Shown: positions 1 through 12,096, counted from the first letter of the stretch. The stretch: 64,000 nt of DNA from Atherinomorus stipes (GCA_023101725.1 JALJCO010008621.1:2401001-2465000); one strand, 5' to 3'. The notes: generated from the sequence alone by a model not told the origin. Program-made: numbers and translations.

Positions 1-1845
1 CTACAGTATGTTATTCCTCTCATTATTTCTAATTGCACTGTAAAGTCATATAAGGTAACAGCAGAGGATGGTGAGGCCATACACTCAAAATAAAGACAAG
101 ACAATGCTATACTCTCACCACACAGATTTTCACATAGATTTTCATTTTCACAAAAATCAAGGGGAACAAAGTATTAGATAATGCCACTATATCCTTTAAA
201 AACCCAAGTGTACCTCTTTGTAAGAGTTTCTCTTTTCTCATAAAAACTACACAAAAGAATCTGTGCTACGACTACTTTTTAGTCAAAGATTGCTGTTGAT
301 TAGCTAATAACCTAAGGGAGAACTTTATACTGCTGGTAGATTAATGCGCTTAAAATGTACTGATAATAGTTACAGTATCAGTATTGGAGCAAATAAGTGC
401 ATAAATAAAAGTTTCATTTTCCACCTTGACAGGAGAATCTTGGTACTGCTGTAAATTCAACACTTCATTCACCTTTGCTCCAGTATACTAAATTTTGTCA
501 TTGTGCTTCTTAAGTTTGATATTTTTCTTTGATGTGAAGCACATGAGCTGAGGGCATAATCCTGAGGACGACATAAACTGTTAATTATAAATATGTTTAA
601 AGTCTATTTATTGTAGATATGAAAGTTAATTTATTTATGGTGATCAATCAACAAATCAATAAAGCCTGATTGATTTATTGATTGGGACTAAGCTTGGTTT
701 GATTGTTTAGTTTTTTGTACTAACCTCATAGACTCAAATGAGGTCCTTTTGGGGTCACTTTGAAGATATTTTCAGGTATGATGCAAGGACAAAAACAAGC
801 TAAATGTTATTCCCCCTACAAACTGTTGTATTTTTTTTTATCTTCATCTGTGTTTGGTTTTGTTGCAGATAACTTTAGAAAATCCTATGAAAGCATAAAC
901 AAGTGTGCACTTGGGTTTGTGGTTGCTGGGCGCCCAGTGTTGGCGTTTCCTTGTGGTGTGTTTAGTGTTTTACATGATTGTTCACTGTGGGTTACATGGG
1001 CAAAGATGGCTATAAATATGCACGCACATTTAAATAAACATGTAAACACACACTAGCACAAATAGATACTAGAAGTAAATAAAACGTATAACAGAAACAG
1101 CAAAGAACAGGTAAACCCTGTCCCTCCTGGGGACTTTAACGGAAGAAAGATGTTGTGATCCACAGAAATTACCTTTTGACAGTAAACTCACAATCATACC
1201 TGTATGTCTAACTCTTGTGTGTAAGGTCTCTAAACAGAAAACCATCTGTCTTGATTCATGATGTGAATTTATCCATTAATAATGGCCCAACAGAAACAAG
1301 ACAACAAGCATCTGACAGACATAGATACAGATCCAACATCCAAAGAATTCTTTGAGGAAGGCGATCTCCAGTTCAGAGTACAAACTTGCTGAGCAGCTGA
1401 TGAGTCTACTAAAACAAATCTGCTCTCTGTATTGGCATTATTAGAGATTCACAGGCTCATAATCAAGCATCATCTAGTGCAAAGATGTTCTATACAAAAA
1501 GGTGGAGACAACATTATGTGACAGTGACCGCTTCCAAGTAATACCAAACTGTGTAATCCATGAAAATGTATGGTTTCCTAACACTAAACCTGTGGGAGCC
1601 AAGTAAAAATGTGGAAGGACTGCAGAAGAATTTTGAATAATAAAATTAGCAGGATCTGTCAGGTACAGTAATAAGCAAGTGCTTTTGCCTTTGTCAACAG
1701 TGACAACTGTCAAAATGTTTGTGTTAAGAGCAATAATCAGCAGGTTGTGACTGGTGTGAAAGAGGTTATCAATAACGTGGTAGGAGCTGTATTTTCACAG
1801 TGAATAAAGAAGGGAAAACAGAGCACCTGTACTTTTTTTCAGACT
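1..1845. other. unique AT-rich DNA, no gene recognised
   Basis: No exon, RNA gene or transposon end could be recognised here apart from the hairpin listed separately. The short open frames are no longer than expected by chance in AT-rich DNA and match no family I know. Runs of A and T are common. Confidence 0.5.
645..684. repeat. near-perfect hairpin, 16-nt arms
   Basis: The left arm CAATCAACAAATCAAT (645-660) pairs with ATTGATTTATTGATTG (669-684) at 15 of 16 positions across an 8-nt spacer. The arms are built from repeats of the ATCAAT type, so this may be a decayed MITE core or a cruciform-forming simple sequence. No flanking target duplication was found. Confidence 0.7.
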
Positions 1846-2122
1846 TATGCTGAAGGGCTTTTGCTTACACTGCTCCCTCTACATGGAACAGTTTGTAAAA
1901 AGACTGGAAATTATCTGAACTTATTTCTTTGAATGCTTTTAAGTCTAAATGCAGAGCATTTAAACTGCCTATTTAAATTGCAACTTTTTAATTATTCTAA
2001 TTGTATAATTTGTATAATTGTCATGTAACTTCTGCTGCCTCTTGGCCAGGACTCCCTTAAAAAATAGGTTTTTAATCTCAATGGGTCTTTCCTGGTAAAA
2101 TGGTTTAATAAAACAAAATAAG
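1846..2122 (+). mobile_element. LINE 3' end (C-terminal ORF2 remnant plus 3' UTR)
   Basis: The 3' half carries the tail block common in fish LINEs: a TTGGCCAGGACTCCCTT motif near 2044, then a stretch reading as 'aatctcaatgggtctttcctgg', and a final AATAAAA-rich end near 2108-2122. Upstream, broken frames give residues resembling a LINE ORF2 C-terminus (TAPSTWN-like, then a leucine/lysine-rich helix with FKSK-like residues). The copy is 5' truncated and has several stops. The family is assigned from remembered fish repeats and could be another LINE clade. Confidence 0.55.
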
Positions 2123-4846
2123 AATTTCATTGTGAAATTGCTTTTGTATTAGGGACCAAAGTAGCTGTCACATATCAAGACGCTCCATTGTATGTCTCTA
2201 AAAAAAATTAAATAACAATACAAAATATTTACAAACAGCCAGTTAGTTACAGTCAGTCCATAATATCTGCTTTATTTTAATTAATTTGAATCTCTGATGA
2301 AGCCATTTTCATTTACATGTTTCCCATTTTGGTTGTCAGACAATGTAACTGAAATAGTGACTGAAATCAAGACAATGAAAGCAAAGCATTTATCAAAATC
2401 ACTTATCCAACTTCGCTGTCACATAAAAATCGCTGTAGACAGTGGTTATGCTTAAATTTTGTCTATCAGCTTTATCTGTCACTTAACATACCTTCTGTCA
2501 TACCTTACTAATGACAGAAAAAATATCTATGTTTACATTTTTATTCATTCATCTTCCAGATTCCAGTCCCTCATGGCAAAGATGCTAACATTGAGCATTG
2601 TGCCCCTCCTCTTGTCCCTTTGGTAGCCTCATCTCTTCCTCCACTCCTCCCCTCTTTTGTCTCCCTCTCTCCCAGTGGAAGTGTAGTGCCAGGCCTAGGG
2701 CCCCTGCCTCTAATTGCTAGTGAATGGAGTGTTTTCATGGGGTGTTAGGCAGGGCCCTCCCCCTGGATTAGCATGCTTACATACACACGCAGACACACAC
2801 ACAACATGTACTCAGATACACAAATGGATTAGTGTGTTCACTCATGGGGAGAGGAGCTTGATTTGAGCCGACAGCAGCAGCCCTTTGGAGAAAGCCTGGG
2901 CAAGCCTGGTGGATTTTCAAGCACATACACACACGCACGTACACAAGTGTGCGCAGAAACAAAAATAGAGAGAGAATGAGACAGAAGACACATCAAAGTT
3001 GCACTCATTCATGTGAACACACACACATATGCACAATCTGAGCTCCCCAGTGGAGGCCTGGTGCTGTAGAAGACATATGGGGGGAATCATGTGTTAACAG
3101 GGAGTACTGATTAACACATCTGGAGAGAGCCGGTGGGGGCAAAAGAGGGATGGGAGGTAAAAAAGAAAAAGGAGGGGGGCAATGAAATAAAAAAGAAAGA
3201 GAGCAGCAGAAAAAGATGGAAGTTGGAGAAATCTTGATACATTTAGCATGATTAACACTAATAGGAAAGACAGACCAAATAAGAAAACAACGAACCTTGA
3301 GTTGATAAACTCTGGGAGGAATGTGGGACTCTCCACTCAGATCCCTCAGGCACCACCGTGTGTCATGTTGGAGGCAGTCAGCTGTGCCACACCACCATGC
3401 TCCCCATATGCCCATCAGTCAGACTGTCTGGCCAAAACACAAAGTGCACATGAACAAAATGGGTTAAACACAGTACTCTGCTGAATATGGGATGAATTAA
3501 CGGGGTTTAATGAATACTGTGTGTTGTCTTTAAGATAAGACCCAAACTGGGTCTATTTACAAGTTGGAAAAAAGTAGATCCAAGACTTTATTCTAACCCT
3601 TGACCTCCCTCTATCTGTGCTGTGAAAGAGATAAAAGTTGAGGGCATTATCACCCTCTCATGGGCTGGGACAGAAGATTATGTGCTGCTTCATGCTGATT
3701 CCTATCTATTTATTTTCCATGCCCACAATTTCTCCATAGCAAGGCCTTTATTCAGAGAAATGTTAGTGAAGGAGGGACCCACATGGAAATCTGTTGCCTC
3801 TATGTATGACTGCAAAAGGTCAGTTATCTTATAACATCCTTAATCTCTGCTGGTATCTGTACACATTGATGGTTTTACTTCCAACCCACAGAATAGTTGT
3901 GTTCACACCACTGTGAAGTAACATAAATAGACATATCTGTGGTCATGGTCATTTTAGCACAGAATCAAGTCATCCCACTGGCACTGGGCCAACTGCTTAT
4001 GTACAAATTTAACACTGTCAACTTGCATAAAAACATGTGCAATATGTAGTTAGCACGTTCAGGGCAATATGCTTGCATTGTTGTGTGTGATACCACTGTT
4101 ATTTTACACTTTGCTAATTGAGGCTACATAAGGCATGGTTAGGTGAAAAGGTTTAGAGAAAAAGCTGTCATTGTGTGCAAAAAGAAAAAAAAAATCTTAC
4201 AATGTTCTTTAATATTACACAGATTTAATTAAGACTTTAACAGCTATAATCCAGTTGTATTTGAACATGTTTTGTATAAATATTGTATGTGTGAGAAAAT
4301 ATACAGATTCTCATGCAAACAAAAGCAAGAAACGACGGGGGAATATTTCTAATCATGAAATAAGGGCTGGCAACAGCCTCACTGCTTCTGACTTAATGTA
4401 AATGTCTGTGGAAAGACATTAGTTAAAGTAAACCGATTTCATGAGCTGTGCTTAGGAAGAAACAATCACACTGGTAATAAAAAAGCAATCACAAGGAAGA
4501 GGCAATAATACCTCATAACTTGTGCAGAAACAGCAGAAAAATAATATTTAAGTTGTTGTTTCAACTTAATCCATATAAAAATAATTGATGATTCCTCTTG
4601 TGTATAGTTTGTCTGAGTGCTGTGTGTCTTCTTATTTTTTTTACCAGCCACTAGAGTCACATGTATTATGAGATGTCAAAATAAAAACAAAAAATATCTT
4701 TCAACTACAATAAGGAAACTAAAAATGACATGGTATATTTCTATAAAGTTAGCTAGACAACTTTTGTTGTCTGAATTTCCTGTTGTCTTATGATTAACTC
4801 ATGCTGCTTTAACAGAGGTAGTAGGTACAGCATTTAATAGCTATGG
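2123..4846. other. unique non-coding DNA
   Basis: No gene was recognised. Parts of 2640-2915 and 3040-3420 have balanced base composition and homeodomain-like cores (TAATTG, GGATTA, ATGATTAACAC), so they could be conserved non-coding elements, but nothing in the sequence alone proves this. Short CA runs lie near 2782-2805. The overlapping minus-strand frames over 3005-3415 are proline/leucine/phenylalanine-rich products of a purine-rich tract and are not credible proteins. Confidence 0.4.
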
Positions 4847-5028
4847 TATTAGTACAGACTTTTATAAACTGGGGATCCTGACCCCAATGGGGGTCCCAAG
4901 ACAGTTTCACGGGGTTACCAGATAAAGAAAAAAAAAAAGAAAATATATATAGCCTACATTTATTTTATTTTTATTTTTTTAAAGAGAGAGAGAGAGATTT
5001 TTGTTTTTTCTGTCAAAGAATGTGTTAA

Positions 5029-5342
5029 AGCAACCCTTACCAATGTTGCATTGTTATACTATTTTTTCAAGAGGGTAGAATGCTATGAATGAGGTGGAAC
5101 TCTGAAATACAAGACAGACCCACCATTAATCAATTAAAATATTCCAATCTCTACATTTTCAATGAAAACTCCAACCAATCCTTGCAGTGGGGCCCTCACC
5201 TAGGATTGGCTGAGGGACCTGCCTTCGCTTCTGCAGTAGGAGGAGGAAGAAATAGGGGTTGAGTCTTTGGAGTGAGGTGGGACTGTTTATATTCAAAAGA
5301 TTTTGCTGTGCTTTCTGAAATGCAAGATTGGTAAGGGTTGCT
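5029..5342. mobile_element. 314-bp MITE flanked by TTAA
   Basis: TTAA lies on both sides (5025-5028 and 5343-5346). The inverted repeats begin AGCAACCCTTACCAAT and match at about 23 of 24 positions. There is no coding frame. A TTAA duplication is used by the piggyBac and Kolobok superfamilies; the AG-starting end fits the typical CC-starting piggyBac end less well. It is nested inside the hAT element at 4855-6432, so it is younger than that element. Confidence 0.8.
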
Positions 5343-5419
5343 TTAATGCTGGAAGATTAATCTGAGAAATTAATGTGTTCATTTTTTAAACAACTCAATT
5401 ATTACTCATCCTATATTAA

Positions 5420-6169
5420 AGGGGAAACTCAGTAACTTTTTTACCTCAATAAATGCTTTTCGGAATCCCTGTGGGGCTAAACAAAGTGTTTATGGAGCAA
5501 TTCATTGCTCCCCCCTCCCGCCGGTGCCTCTGGCCTGCGAGCAGCTCTATGCAACTTTGCCTGCGCCGACCCGAGCAGAACTTGCGACAACAGAAACCGC
5601 TGTACGGTACTCAGGTCCCCTATCTACCGAGCTGCTTCCAGCTCTGGTTTGAACCAGACTACCAGCGCTAATTCGAAGAAAACATTTCTTTAGCTTCCCA
5701 CCACCTAAACACCGGCTCCTGGCTCTATAACCAGCTCTTTGCTGGACCAGAGTGATTCACGTAGCTTGCGCTGCCTGGGCGCCGGGTGAAGCATCACTGC
5801 TTCAGGCTCAATAATCACTTGTCATGTCCTCAAAAAGTAAATAAAAGTTTGTATTCTTACCTGCTACCCGCCAACACCAGAGAAAAATATAATCCACAGC
5901 ATATTTATCCGCAAATCGCAGGTAAAACGTCCCGTTTCAGAAGATCGAGGACTCTGCTTTGAGCAGAGGGAGACGAGGTGCTGCTACCAACGCAGCAAAG
6001 TAGCATCAACAAGCTAGTAAACACTTAGAAATATATCCAGGGATCAAAACAGAGGAAAGACAGGTATAGAGGCCGTCTGTGTGCTGTGGGGGTGTAGGGG
6101 GGTTGAACTTTATGACAGTGAAAGGACGTCACTAGGGGGAGCCCCGAGCTGAAGTTACTGAGTTCTGCT
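5420..6169. mobile_element. 750-bp TTAA-flanked non-autonomous element
   Basis: TTAA lies at 5416-5419 and 6170-6173. The left end AGGGGAAACTCAGTAACTT and the right end (reverse complement AGCAGAACTCAGTAACTT) share the block AACTCAGTAACTT. The interior is GC-richer than the flanks near 5510-5600 and carries only short frames without recognisable domains. It is the second TTAA element inside the hAT copy. Confidence 0.75.
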
Positions 6170-6660
6170 TTAAGAATCCGAATTTGGCAATATCTCAGAG
6201 AGAGAAACTGTTTTTCAGCATATGGGTGCTATCTCACAGCTATGAAAATAATCCACCAAGAACCACTTTTTCCTTCTAATTTATGAAGTTTCTGACAGTT
6301 TTCCAGCTTTACATTTAGAGATTGGCCGCAAGGTGACTCATCACACAATTAAAAAAACAGATGTCAAAGGGGGTCGCGAATACCAACGTTTGTTATCTTG
6401 GGGGTCATGGCTCAAAAGTTTGAGAGCATCTGTATTAGCAGACTGAAAAACCACTGACATTAACTGGCACCGTTGCCTGAGTGTAAAGCTACCTTTAACA
6501 GTGGAGTGTAGCCACTATCATTCATGTGTCTGCTCCGTGTGCTGCTAATGATGCAGGTTGACAACCTACCAAAACAGTCCCGTTATTGTGTTGATCTGTT
6601 CATCAGTGTGACTGTCTGTCAGCTCTTCCTTTTTTGGTTTTTGTTTTGTTTTTTTATCTT

Positions 6661-6686
6661 GGGGGGGGGGGGGGGGGGGGGGGGGG
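6661..6686 (+). repeat. poly-G tract (26 G)
   Basis: An uninterrupted run of 26 G follows a T-rich segment. Such tracts can form G-quadruplexes and are prone to length error in sequencing, so the exact length is uncertain. Confidence 0.9.
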
Positions 6687-6779
6687 TGAATAAATCAATG
6701 TGAACTCTTGAAAAGGCTAGACCCAAAACATATTGCATGTAAAAGCACCCCTTTCCTTCATCGTCTCATAATGTGTGAT

Positions 6780-7130
6780 GTGCTTCTAGAGAATGACAGA
6801 TATTTAGTAGTTAATATGACCTGCCTGCCTGCTGCAGCACTGATTTAGAAACAGCCATCAGCCCTTCCTCCCACCCAACCAAGCCAATCAATACCTCTAC
6901 ATTATTCAAACTCCTCCCCACTTAATTAGATATTTAATTGACTACCTGTAGACAGATGACTGACCCGCCTGCTGGCATAAATTAATGCAAATGACATCCC
7001 ATATGACCTCCCCTCGAGGTAGATTTAATGGTCTAGTCTGCTAAGGACAGAGTTCAACGAGAGGGTGCGGGGGTCAAGCCTTATCTCTGATCACCGAGTA
7101 GTGACTTGTTCAGGGGGTCAGCTCTGAATT
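6780..7130. other. candidate conserved non-coding element
   Basis: This stretch has no repeat signature and no credible frame. It holds a cluster of regulatory-type motifs: TAATTA (6923-6928), TAATTG (6935-6940) and a perfect octamer ATGCAAAT (6985-6992). Motif clustering next to repeat-free DNA is typical of developmental enhancers, but motifs this short also occur by chance. The call is an inference. Confidence 0.3.
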
Positions 7131-7430
7131 TAAGCCAAAAATGTGCCTTTATGTGTGTATTAGTCTAAGTTATATTGAGTAAGAGCAACGAGCAAGCAGG
7201 CAGAGAAAAGCCACTAGTTGATCCCACGTCTCAAATCTCATAGCTCTTGGTTCTGCTCCCTTCTGATGAAAGCAGTAAAGCACTAGAAATCCCATCGTAG
7301 GTGTCTGGGCACACTGTATGCTAATGGGGAGGATCAGACACTCTTCTCACATAATAAGGTTTGACAAAGTGAAAATTAACACAACCCCACTCCTGCTGTT
7401 ACTGTTAGAGGGGGTGGTTGATATGGCTTT

Positions 7431-7745
7431 GTCTCACACTACACCGCACACACATACACACACCTTCCGACAGATACCACACCAGCCGTCATTCTCATTC
7501 TCACCCAGACATTTATGTTGTAGTCCCCCACCCCTCCACCCCCCAACTTCCACCCATCCCCTCCTCTCCCCCTCCCCCTACACCACAACCCCTATCTAGG
7601 TGTTTGTGTCCTCGGCATAAACATCGCTCCATCCCTCCTCCTCCTCTCTTCTTCTCCAGCGACTCTGTTTGCTTCAATGGACTTTCATGACAACTCATTC
7701 CGTAAGGGTCCTTTTTTCTCTCCCTCTCTTTCTCCTTCACTCTCC
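7431..7745. repeat. pyrimidine-rich low-complexity tract
   Basis: The plus strand is dominated by C and T with frequent CCCCTCC and CACACA blocks. The overlapping frames here (proline/histidine/serine-rich on plus, glycine/glutamate-rich on minus) are composition artefacts. Such tracts can adopt H-DNA. Confidence 0.6.
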
Positions 7746-8060
7746 CCAGGTGAAATATTGATGGATTTTTTATGAATAGCTATGAAAAATTCATTCAAAT
7801 TCCAAAATGAAAAAGCGTAAACATTCCGCATCTGCCTATGCCTCCCGCATTCATTATCCTTCACAACATCCTCAGTCTCTCACTCTACCTCTATTCCCCC
7901 ATTTGTACCCTTTCCCCTCCTCCTCCTCCACCACCCACCCCTCCAAACTACCTGAAAAAGACATGGTCTGTCTCTTTTTCCGCCACTTGGCCTAATTGCT
8001 TAATTTGACCTGCTCTCTCATCAATTAAAAGTCTGTCAGTGGTAGACAGATGGAGGATGG
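7741..8060. other. candidate conserved non-coding element
   Basis: Repeat-free DNA with AT-rich homeobox-like motifs at both ends (ATTGATGGATT near 7760, CTAATTGCTTAATTTGACC near 7991-8010, ATCAATTAAAAG near 8020). It flanks the low-complexity tract and has no recognised coding potential. This is inferred from composition only. Confidence 0.25.
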
Positions 8061-8474
8061 ATCAGAGGGCCAGTCGATGGACAGATCAATGACAGAACAG
8101 CTCAATAAGTAAATGGAGATGGCCACTGATGGAAAAAGGAAATGAAGGAGGAGAGTAGAAGAAGAAGAGAACAAATTGAACAGGCTGTCATGACAAAAAG
8201 GTGCAGCGCCTCACTTGGATGCTCTGACTCTTTTTCTTAATCTCGCTTTCATTCTCTGACTCCCCCTTTTTGCAACAAAAACCTTTTTATTGTAAACAAA
8301 TTAGTGAAAGGATAAACAAACCATATACACTACCAATTAAGAATAGGGGGGAAAAAAACATATTCTACTGAATGCCTCTTTTCTCAAGAATCTTATTGAT
8401 TCCTCTTTTCCCCAATGATCATCCACGTCCAAGCAACTCCACCAGGAGTCTAAGTCTGGAACCAACATCTATAG

Positions 8475-8688
8475 CAGTGTTTCTCAATCCTGGTCCTCAG
8501 GGACCCCTGCCCTGCTGGTTTTCAAGACGTTCCTACTTCAACACATCTGACTTAGATGAAAGGCTCATTAGCAGGCTTGCAAAGAACTTGATGAGCAGTT
8601 GAGTTGATCTGAATCAGGTATGGTGGAGTTGGAAACCTGGAATACATGCAGGACAGGGGTCTCTGAGGACCAGGATTGAGAAACCCTG
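8475..8688. mobile_element. 214-bp hAT MITE with 8-bp target duplication
   Basis: Flanked by ATCTATAG (8467-8474) and ATCTACAG (8689-8696), 7 of 8 identical. The inverted repeats run over about 40 bp; they begin CAGTGTTTCTCAATCCTGG on the left and CAGGGTTTCTCAATCCTGG on the right (reverse complement) and continue through CTCAGRGACCCCTG. Start, end and duplication length all fit a hAT non-autonomous element. It has no coding capacity. Confidence 0.85.
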
Positions 8689-9059
8689 ATCTACAGTAAA
8701 GACAGACACTTTGCCAAATGCTGCACAAGACCGAAGCGAAAGTGAAGTGGTTCAAAGACAGGACTTTTAGAAAGTTAAAAGAAAGTGCTAACAGAAAATA
8801 TCAATAGCAACTAAACAATATCCCAGATTTGTTTCAAATTCAGAATACATGAAGGTATATTCAAAAGCCTTCCAAACTCCATGGGGGCTTATATACTTAA
8901 CTCTAAGAAAAAAACATGAGAAAAATCCAAAAGACAACATCCAGCTGCCAGCCACAACATCTCCACTTGCATCATAGAACATGACTCCCCAGTGCAGACA
9001 GGGGGCAATTGTGACCATGTTAACCACTTAAGAGATACCATGAGACCTTATAAATAAGA

Positions 9060-9215
9060 ATCATAGCAATGTGTGCCTTTTATTGTTACCTTTTCATTGT
9101 TCTTGTTATTGTTTTTATCTTTTTTTCTTGACTTAATTGTTGTTTAACTGTGCAGCACTTTGAGCAACTGTGGTTGTTGTAAATGTGTTCAATAAATGAA
9201 CTTGAACTTGTGATT
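9060..9215 (+). mobile_element. L2/CR1-like LINE 3' tail
   Basis: The block GTGCAGCACTTTGAGCAACT near 9151-9170 followed by TGTAAATGTGTTCAATAAAT and a short AACTTG repeat (9198-9210) resembles the 3' end of fish L2-type LINEs, which close with a conserved CACTTTG block and a short tandem tail. No ORF2 sequence is attached, so the copy is strongly 5' truncated. Confidence 0.55.
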
Positions 9216-10461
9216 TTCAGTAATGTCAGACTGAAAACTTAAGATCATCAGGAAAGATATTGACAAATGAGAAAAAATTGTGCAGTATGCCAATTTAACA
9301 ATTTGAGTCATTACTGTCACCTACCTTCTTGCGCAATCATTTTGCAGTGCTGAACAGCCACTCAGTCATTTCTCTCAGCAACCAATAACACAGATTTAAT
9401 AATTTAAATGAGCTGGAAAAATAAGTGAAAAGACAATATAGAGTTCCAACAGAGCAGAAGACACATTATACACTGAAAAAACAAGAGAAATTTATGTTGC
9501 ATGATGCAAACAGCCCATTTTCAGCAGGTAGCAGCATCAAAGGCAGACTGGCCATCGGGAGTACCAGGACTTTCACCAGTGGGCTGATGGGTCAGGAGGC
9601 CAGTTTGACCAAAAAAAACAAAACAAAACAACTTTTAATGCTGTTGGGCTGGCTTTTAATTTGTTAGCCACTGTTTACAGTTCCTCTTGTGTCTGGCTAA
9701 TCAACATTGGCCCATATGGGTGTATGTCAGACCTCTTTCACCTTGGTCTTGAGGCTGTTGGCCAAACACAGCCAAAGGCCTGGGCTGTGGTACCGGAAGG
9801 GGTGGACTGGCCATCTGTGTGTTGTGGAGAACAACAACATCTGGTACACCGGGACGTCACGGTAATGTAGAAAGTCAGTTGTGTGCACAGGAACATGTCA
9901 GACGCGGAGCACCCACGAGTCCAGACAACAAAAAGGACTAAAATGGCCGTGATTAGCTCCGGAGGCCACACCGCACACAATCTATTCAGTAGCAGCCCTT
10001 TAACAAAAGTTCATATTATGTTAGCACCATCCAAGAAGTGAGCGGGACCACATAATGATGATGATGGAAAGAGATGAGCTGATGGAAGTTCCACAAACAG
10101 ATACAGAGCAAGTAAGATGAAAAAGGAAGATATAGTTGCTTGGGCTCATGTTGGTAGCTTAAATGTTATCCAGATTGCTACTTTTTTTTTATCTACCCAT
10201 TTTGTTTTGCTCAGTTTGTGAAAAATTAAAATGAAATAATGATTACAGTAGTTTAAACAGCTAAACTTTATACATTTCATCTGTAAAGTGCAACATGCAG
10301 CAGTACTATTAACACATACAAAGATTAGTATAAAACTGACAAGGACTGTTGTGATTTTACTTTTTAAAGTTTTTGTAACGTTACAGTTATTACTTACAAG
10401 CTTTGAAGACTGAACACAAAAGTAATTGTGTATTTAAATTAAAATGGGGTATTATTTCTGT
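9216..10461. other. mixed non-coding DNA, possible repeat fragments
   Basis: The motif GACTGGCCATC occurs twice (near 9548 and 9806). A related block in opposite orientation sits at 13197-13250, which may mean that a further, decayed element surrounds the nest at 10466-13146. No convincing ends were found. No gene was recognised. Confidence 0.35.
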
Positions 10462-10852
10462 TTAAAGGCAGGGTGGATGATGTTTTCCAGGAGCATTTTT
10501 TACTATATTGCTTAATGTCTTCTTCACACCCCGATTGCAGACAAATAATTAAATGTTCTGACACAAAAATTAAAAATATTAATCACCTGTGGAACATACA
10601 GGACTGGAAAAACCCCTTCCAATGAATTTCATTGGATGGGGTTGCGAACGGCCCGTGCTTGTTGATTGTGTGATTATCATGTCCATCAAACTCGACTTCC
10701 GTTAGACACACAACTCGTTGTGAGCGTCTCACAATGCAGACAAACCGAGACGAACATCGCTGCTCGCTGCTCTTAAAGGAGTCATCACCCGGAAATCCCA
10801 CTTTTTCATGTTAAAACATGTATTGGAATAGGACCTCAGTTAAAACGTGCCA

Positions 10853-12096
10853 GGGTGGCATGTTTGTGAGTGGGTGCATGTCGGGGTGGGTGTGTTGGAG
10901 GTGTTGGGGTGTGTGTGTGGGTTTGCATGTATAAGTTTGCGCATGTGTGTGGCGATACGGTTGTGTTTGGGGTGCTGAGTGGGCGTGTGTGGATGTGAGT
11001 GTCTGCGTGGGTGCGCAGGTGTGAGTGTGTGTGTGAGTACGTGTGTGGGTTTGCACGTGTATGTGGTGGTACATTTGTGTTTGGGGAGCTGTGTGGGTGT
11101 GTGAGTGGGTGTGGGCGTTAGTGGGCGTTGGTGTGGACGGTATGGTATGGTCCCTGGTCCCTAGGTGCCTGGCTGGGGCTTCAGGCCGATCTTACTCACA
11201 CTGGGCGGCTGCTTGGGGGGGCCTGGCCCTCTGGGGCGTTGTGTTGGGCCCCTTCTCCTTGGGGAGGGGGGGGGGTTGGCGGCCCCCGGTCTCCTGGGGC
11301 CCTGATCCCTGGGTACTGCCTGCCTCTGGTGGGCCAGCGCCTGGCAGGGCCGATGACTGCTGTCCCTGGTCCCTGAGTGCCTGTGCCTCACGACCACTTG
11401 GCGCCCTGGCTGGGGCCTCCCTTTGACACTATCTGGGTGGATGTGTGGTGGTCTCTGCGGTGGGCTGGCTGGGGTCTGTGCTCCTGAGTGGCTGCTGGTC
11501 TCCTGGATCCTGGTGCCCCCCGGCCTGCCTCTGATTTTCGTAGGGGCTTGGTCACATTCACACAATCACTCGTCACCGATCACTCCTCATTTATCCATCT
11601 AACATCTTGTTCCCACACTTACTAACCTGCATGATGATAATATCACCACTAACTACAGCTGTTCCTTCCTTTGTGCGATCAGTGTCTGGTTTTGTTATTA
11701 TTATTGTCTGTTCCAGCTTGTCTGTCTATCAGAGGTCTTAATGATTGTCAGCTTTGTTTCTGTTGAAGATGTTGCAGGTGGCATTTTGTTTTCTTACAGG
11801 TGCAGCAGCTCTCAATTTTTCTATCAGCTCTCTTTTCTCTTTCTTTTTCACTCCCCTTTCTCTGTCCCCTTTTCTTTTCCCTCTTGTCAGGTCCAACAAT
11901 AATATGTAAATTCAATAATATAATAATTACAAAGAAAAAATAAATAAGTAAATAAATAAAGCATAATATTTGTACATCAAGAGGAGCCTTATACCCATAA
12001 GGCTTCTCTTGACAAAGCAAATCTGCCTGGCACAATACAGCAGTCAGATCTCCACTCTGCTGCTATGATGCTGGACAGGACATGTAGAAAAAAAAA
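10853..12096 (+). mobile_element. retroposon with poly-A end, 3' stem-loop and target duplication
   Basis: The insertion is bounded by ACGTGCCA (10845-10852) and ATGTGTCA (12097-12104), 6 of 8 identical, and ends in a run of ten A. The related copy at 37 kb has the uninterrupted site (junction at 37180/37181), which proves an insertion. The 5' part is GT-rich then strongly GC-rich (to about 11530). The 3' part has a pyrimidine-rich tract, an AAATAAATAA-type segment and a stem-loop 80 bp from the end. Frames in the GC-rich part are glycine/proline-rich and match nothing. It is probably a non-autonomous or 5'-truncated non-LTR element. Confidence 0.7.
11979..12010 (+). repeat. 3' stem-loop of the retroposon
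   Basis: AAGAGGAGCCTTAT (11979-11992) pairs with ATAAGGCTTCTCTT (11997-12010) with one mismatch around a 4-nt loop ACCC. Its position about 80 bp before the poly-A end suggests a 3' recognition hairpin for reverse transcription, as known for several LINE/SINE pairs. The role is inferred. Confidence 0.75.

Larger units (their letters stand above)
4855..6432. mobile_element. hAT-type element with 8-bp target duplication, carrying two nested elements
   Basis: The element is flanked by TATTAGTA (4847-4854) and TATTAGCA (6433-6440), an 8-bp direct duplication with one mismatch, as expected for hAT transposition. The ends are decayed inverted repeats that both start CAGA, share an AAACT block and reach a TGACCCC block about 25 bp in. 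Removing the two TTAA elements inside leaves about 500 bp of original element, so it is non-autonomous. No transposase frame is present. The duplication and the ends are read directly; the superfamily follows from the duplication length. Confidence 0.7.

Noticed and set aside
3005..3415. 136-codon minus-strand frame rich in Phe, Leu, Pro
   Set aside because: Arises from a purine-rich tract; no family match and an overlapping second frame of the same kind.
11043..11576. Long overlapping glycine/proline-rich frames on both strands
   Set aside because: High GC removes stop codons; the residues reflect composition of the retroposon body, not a protein.
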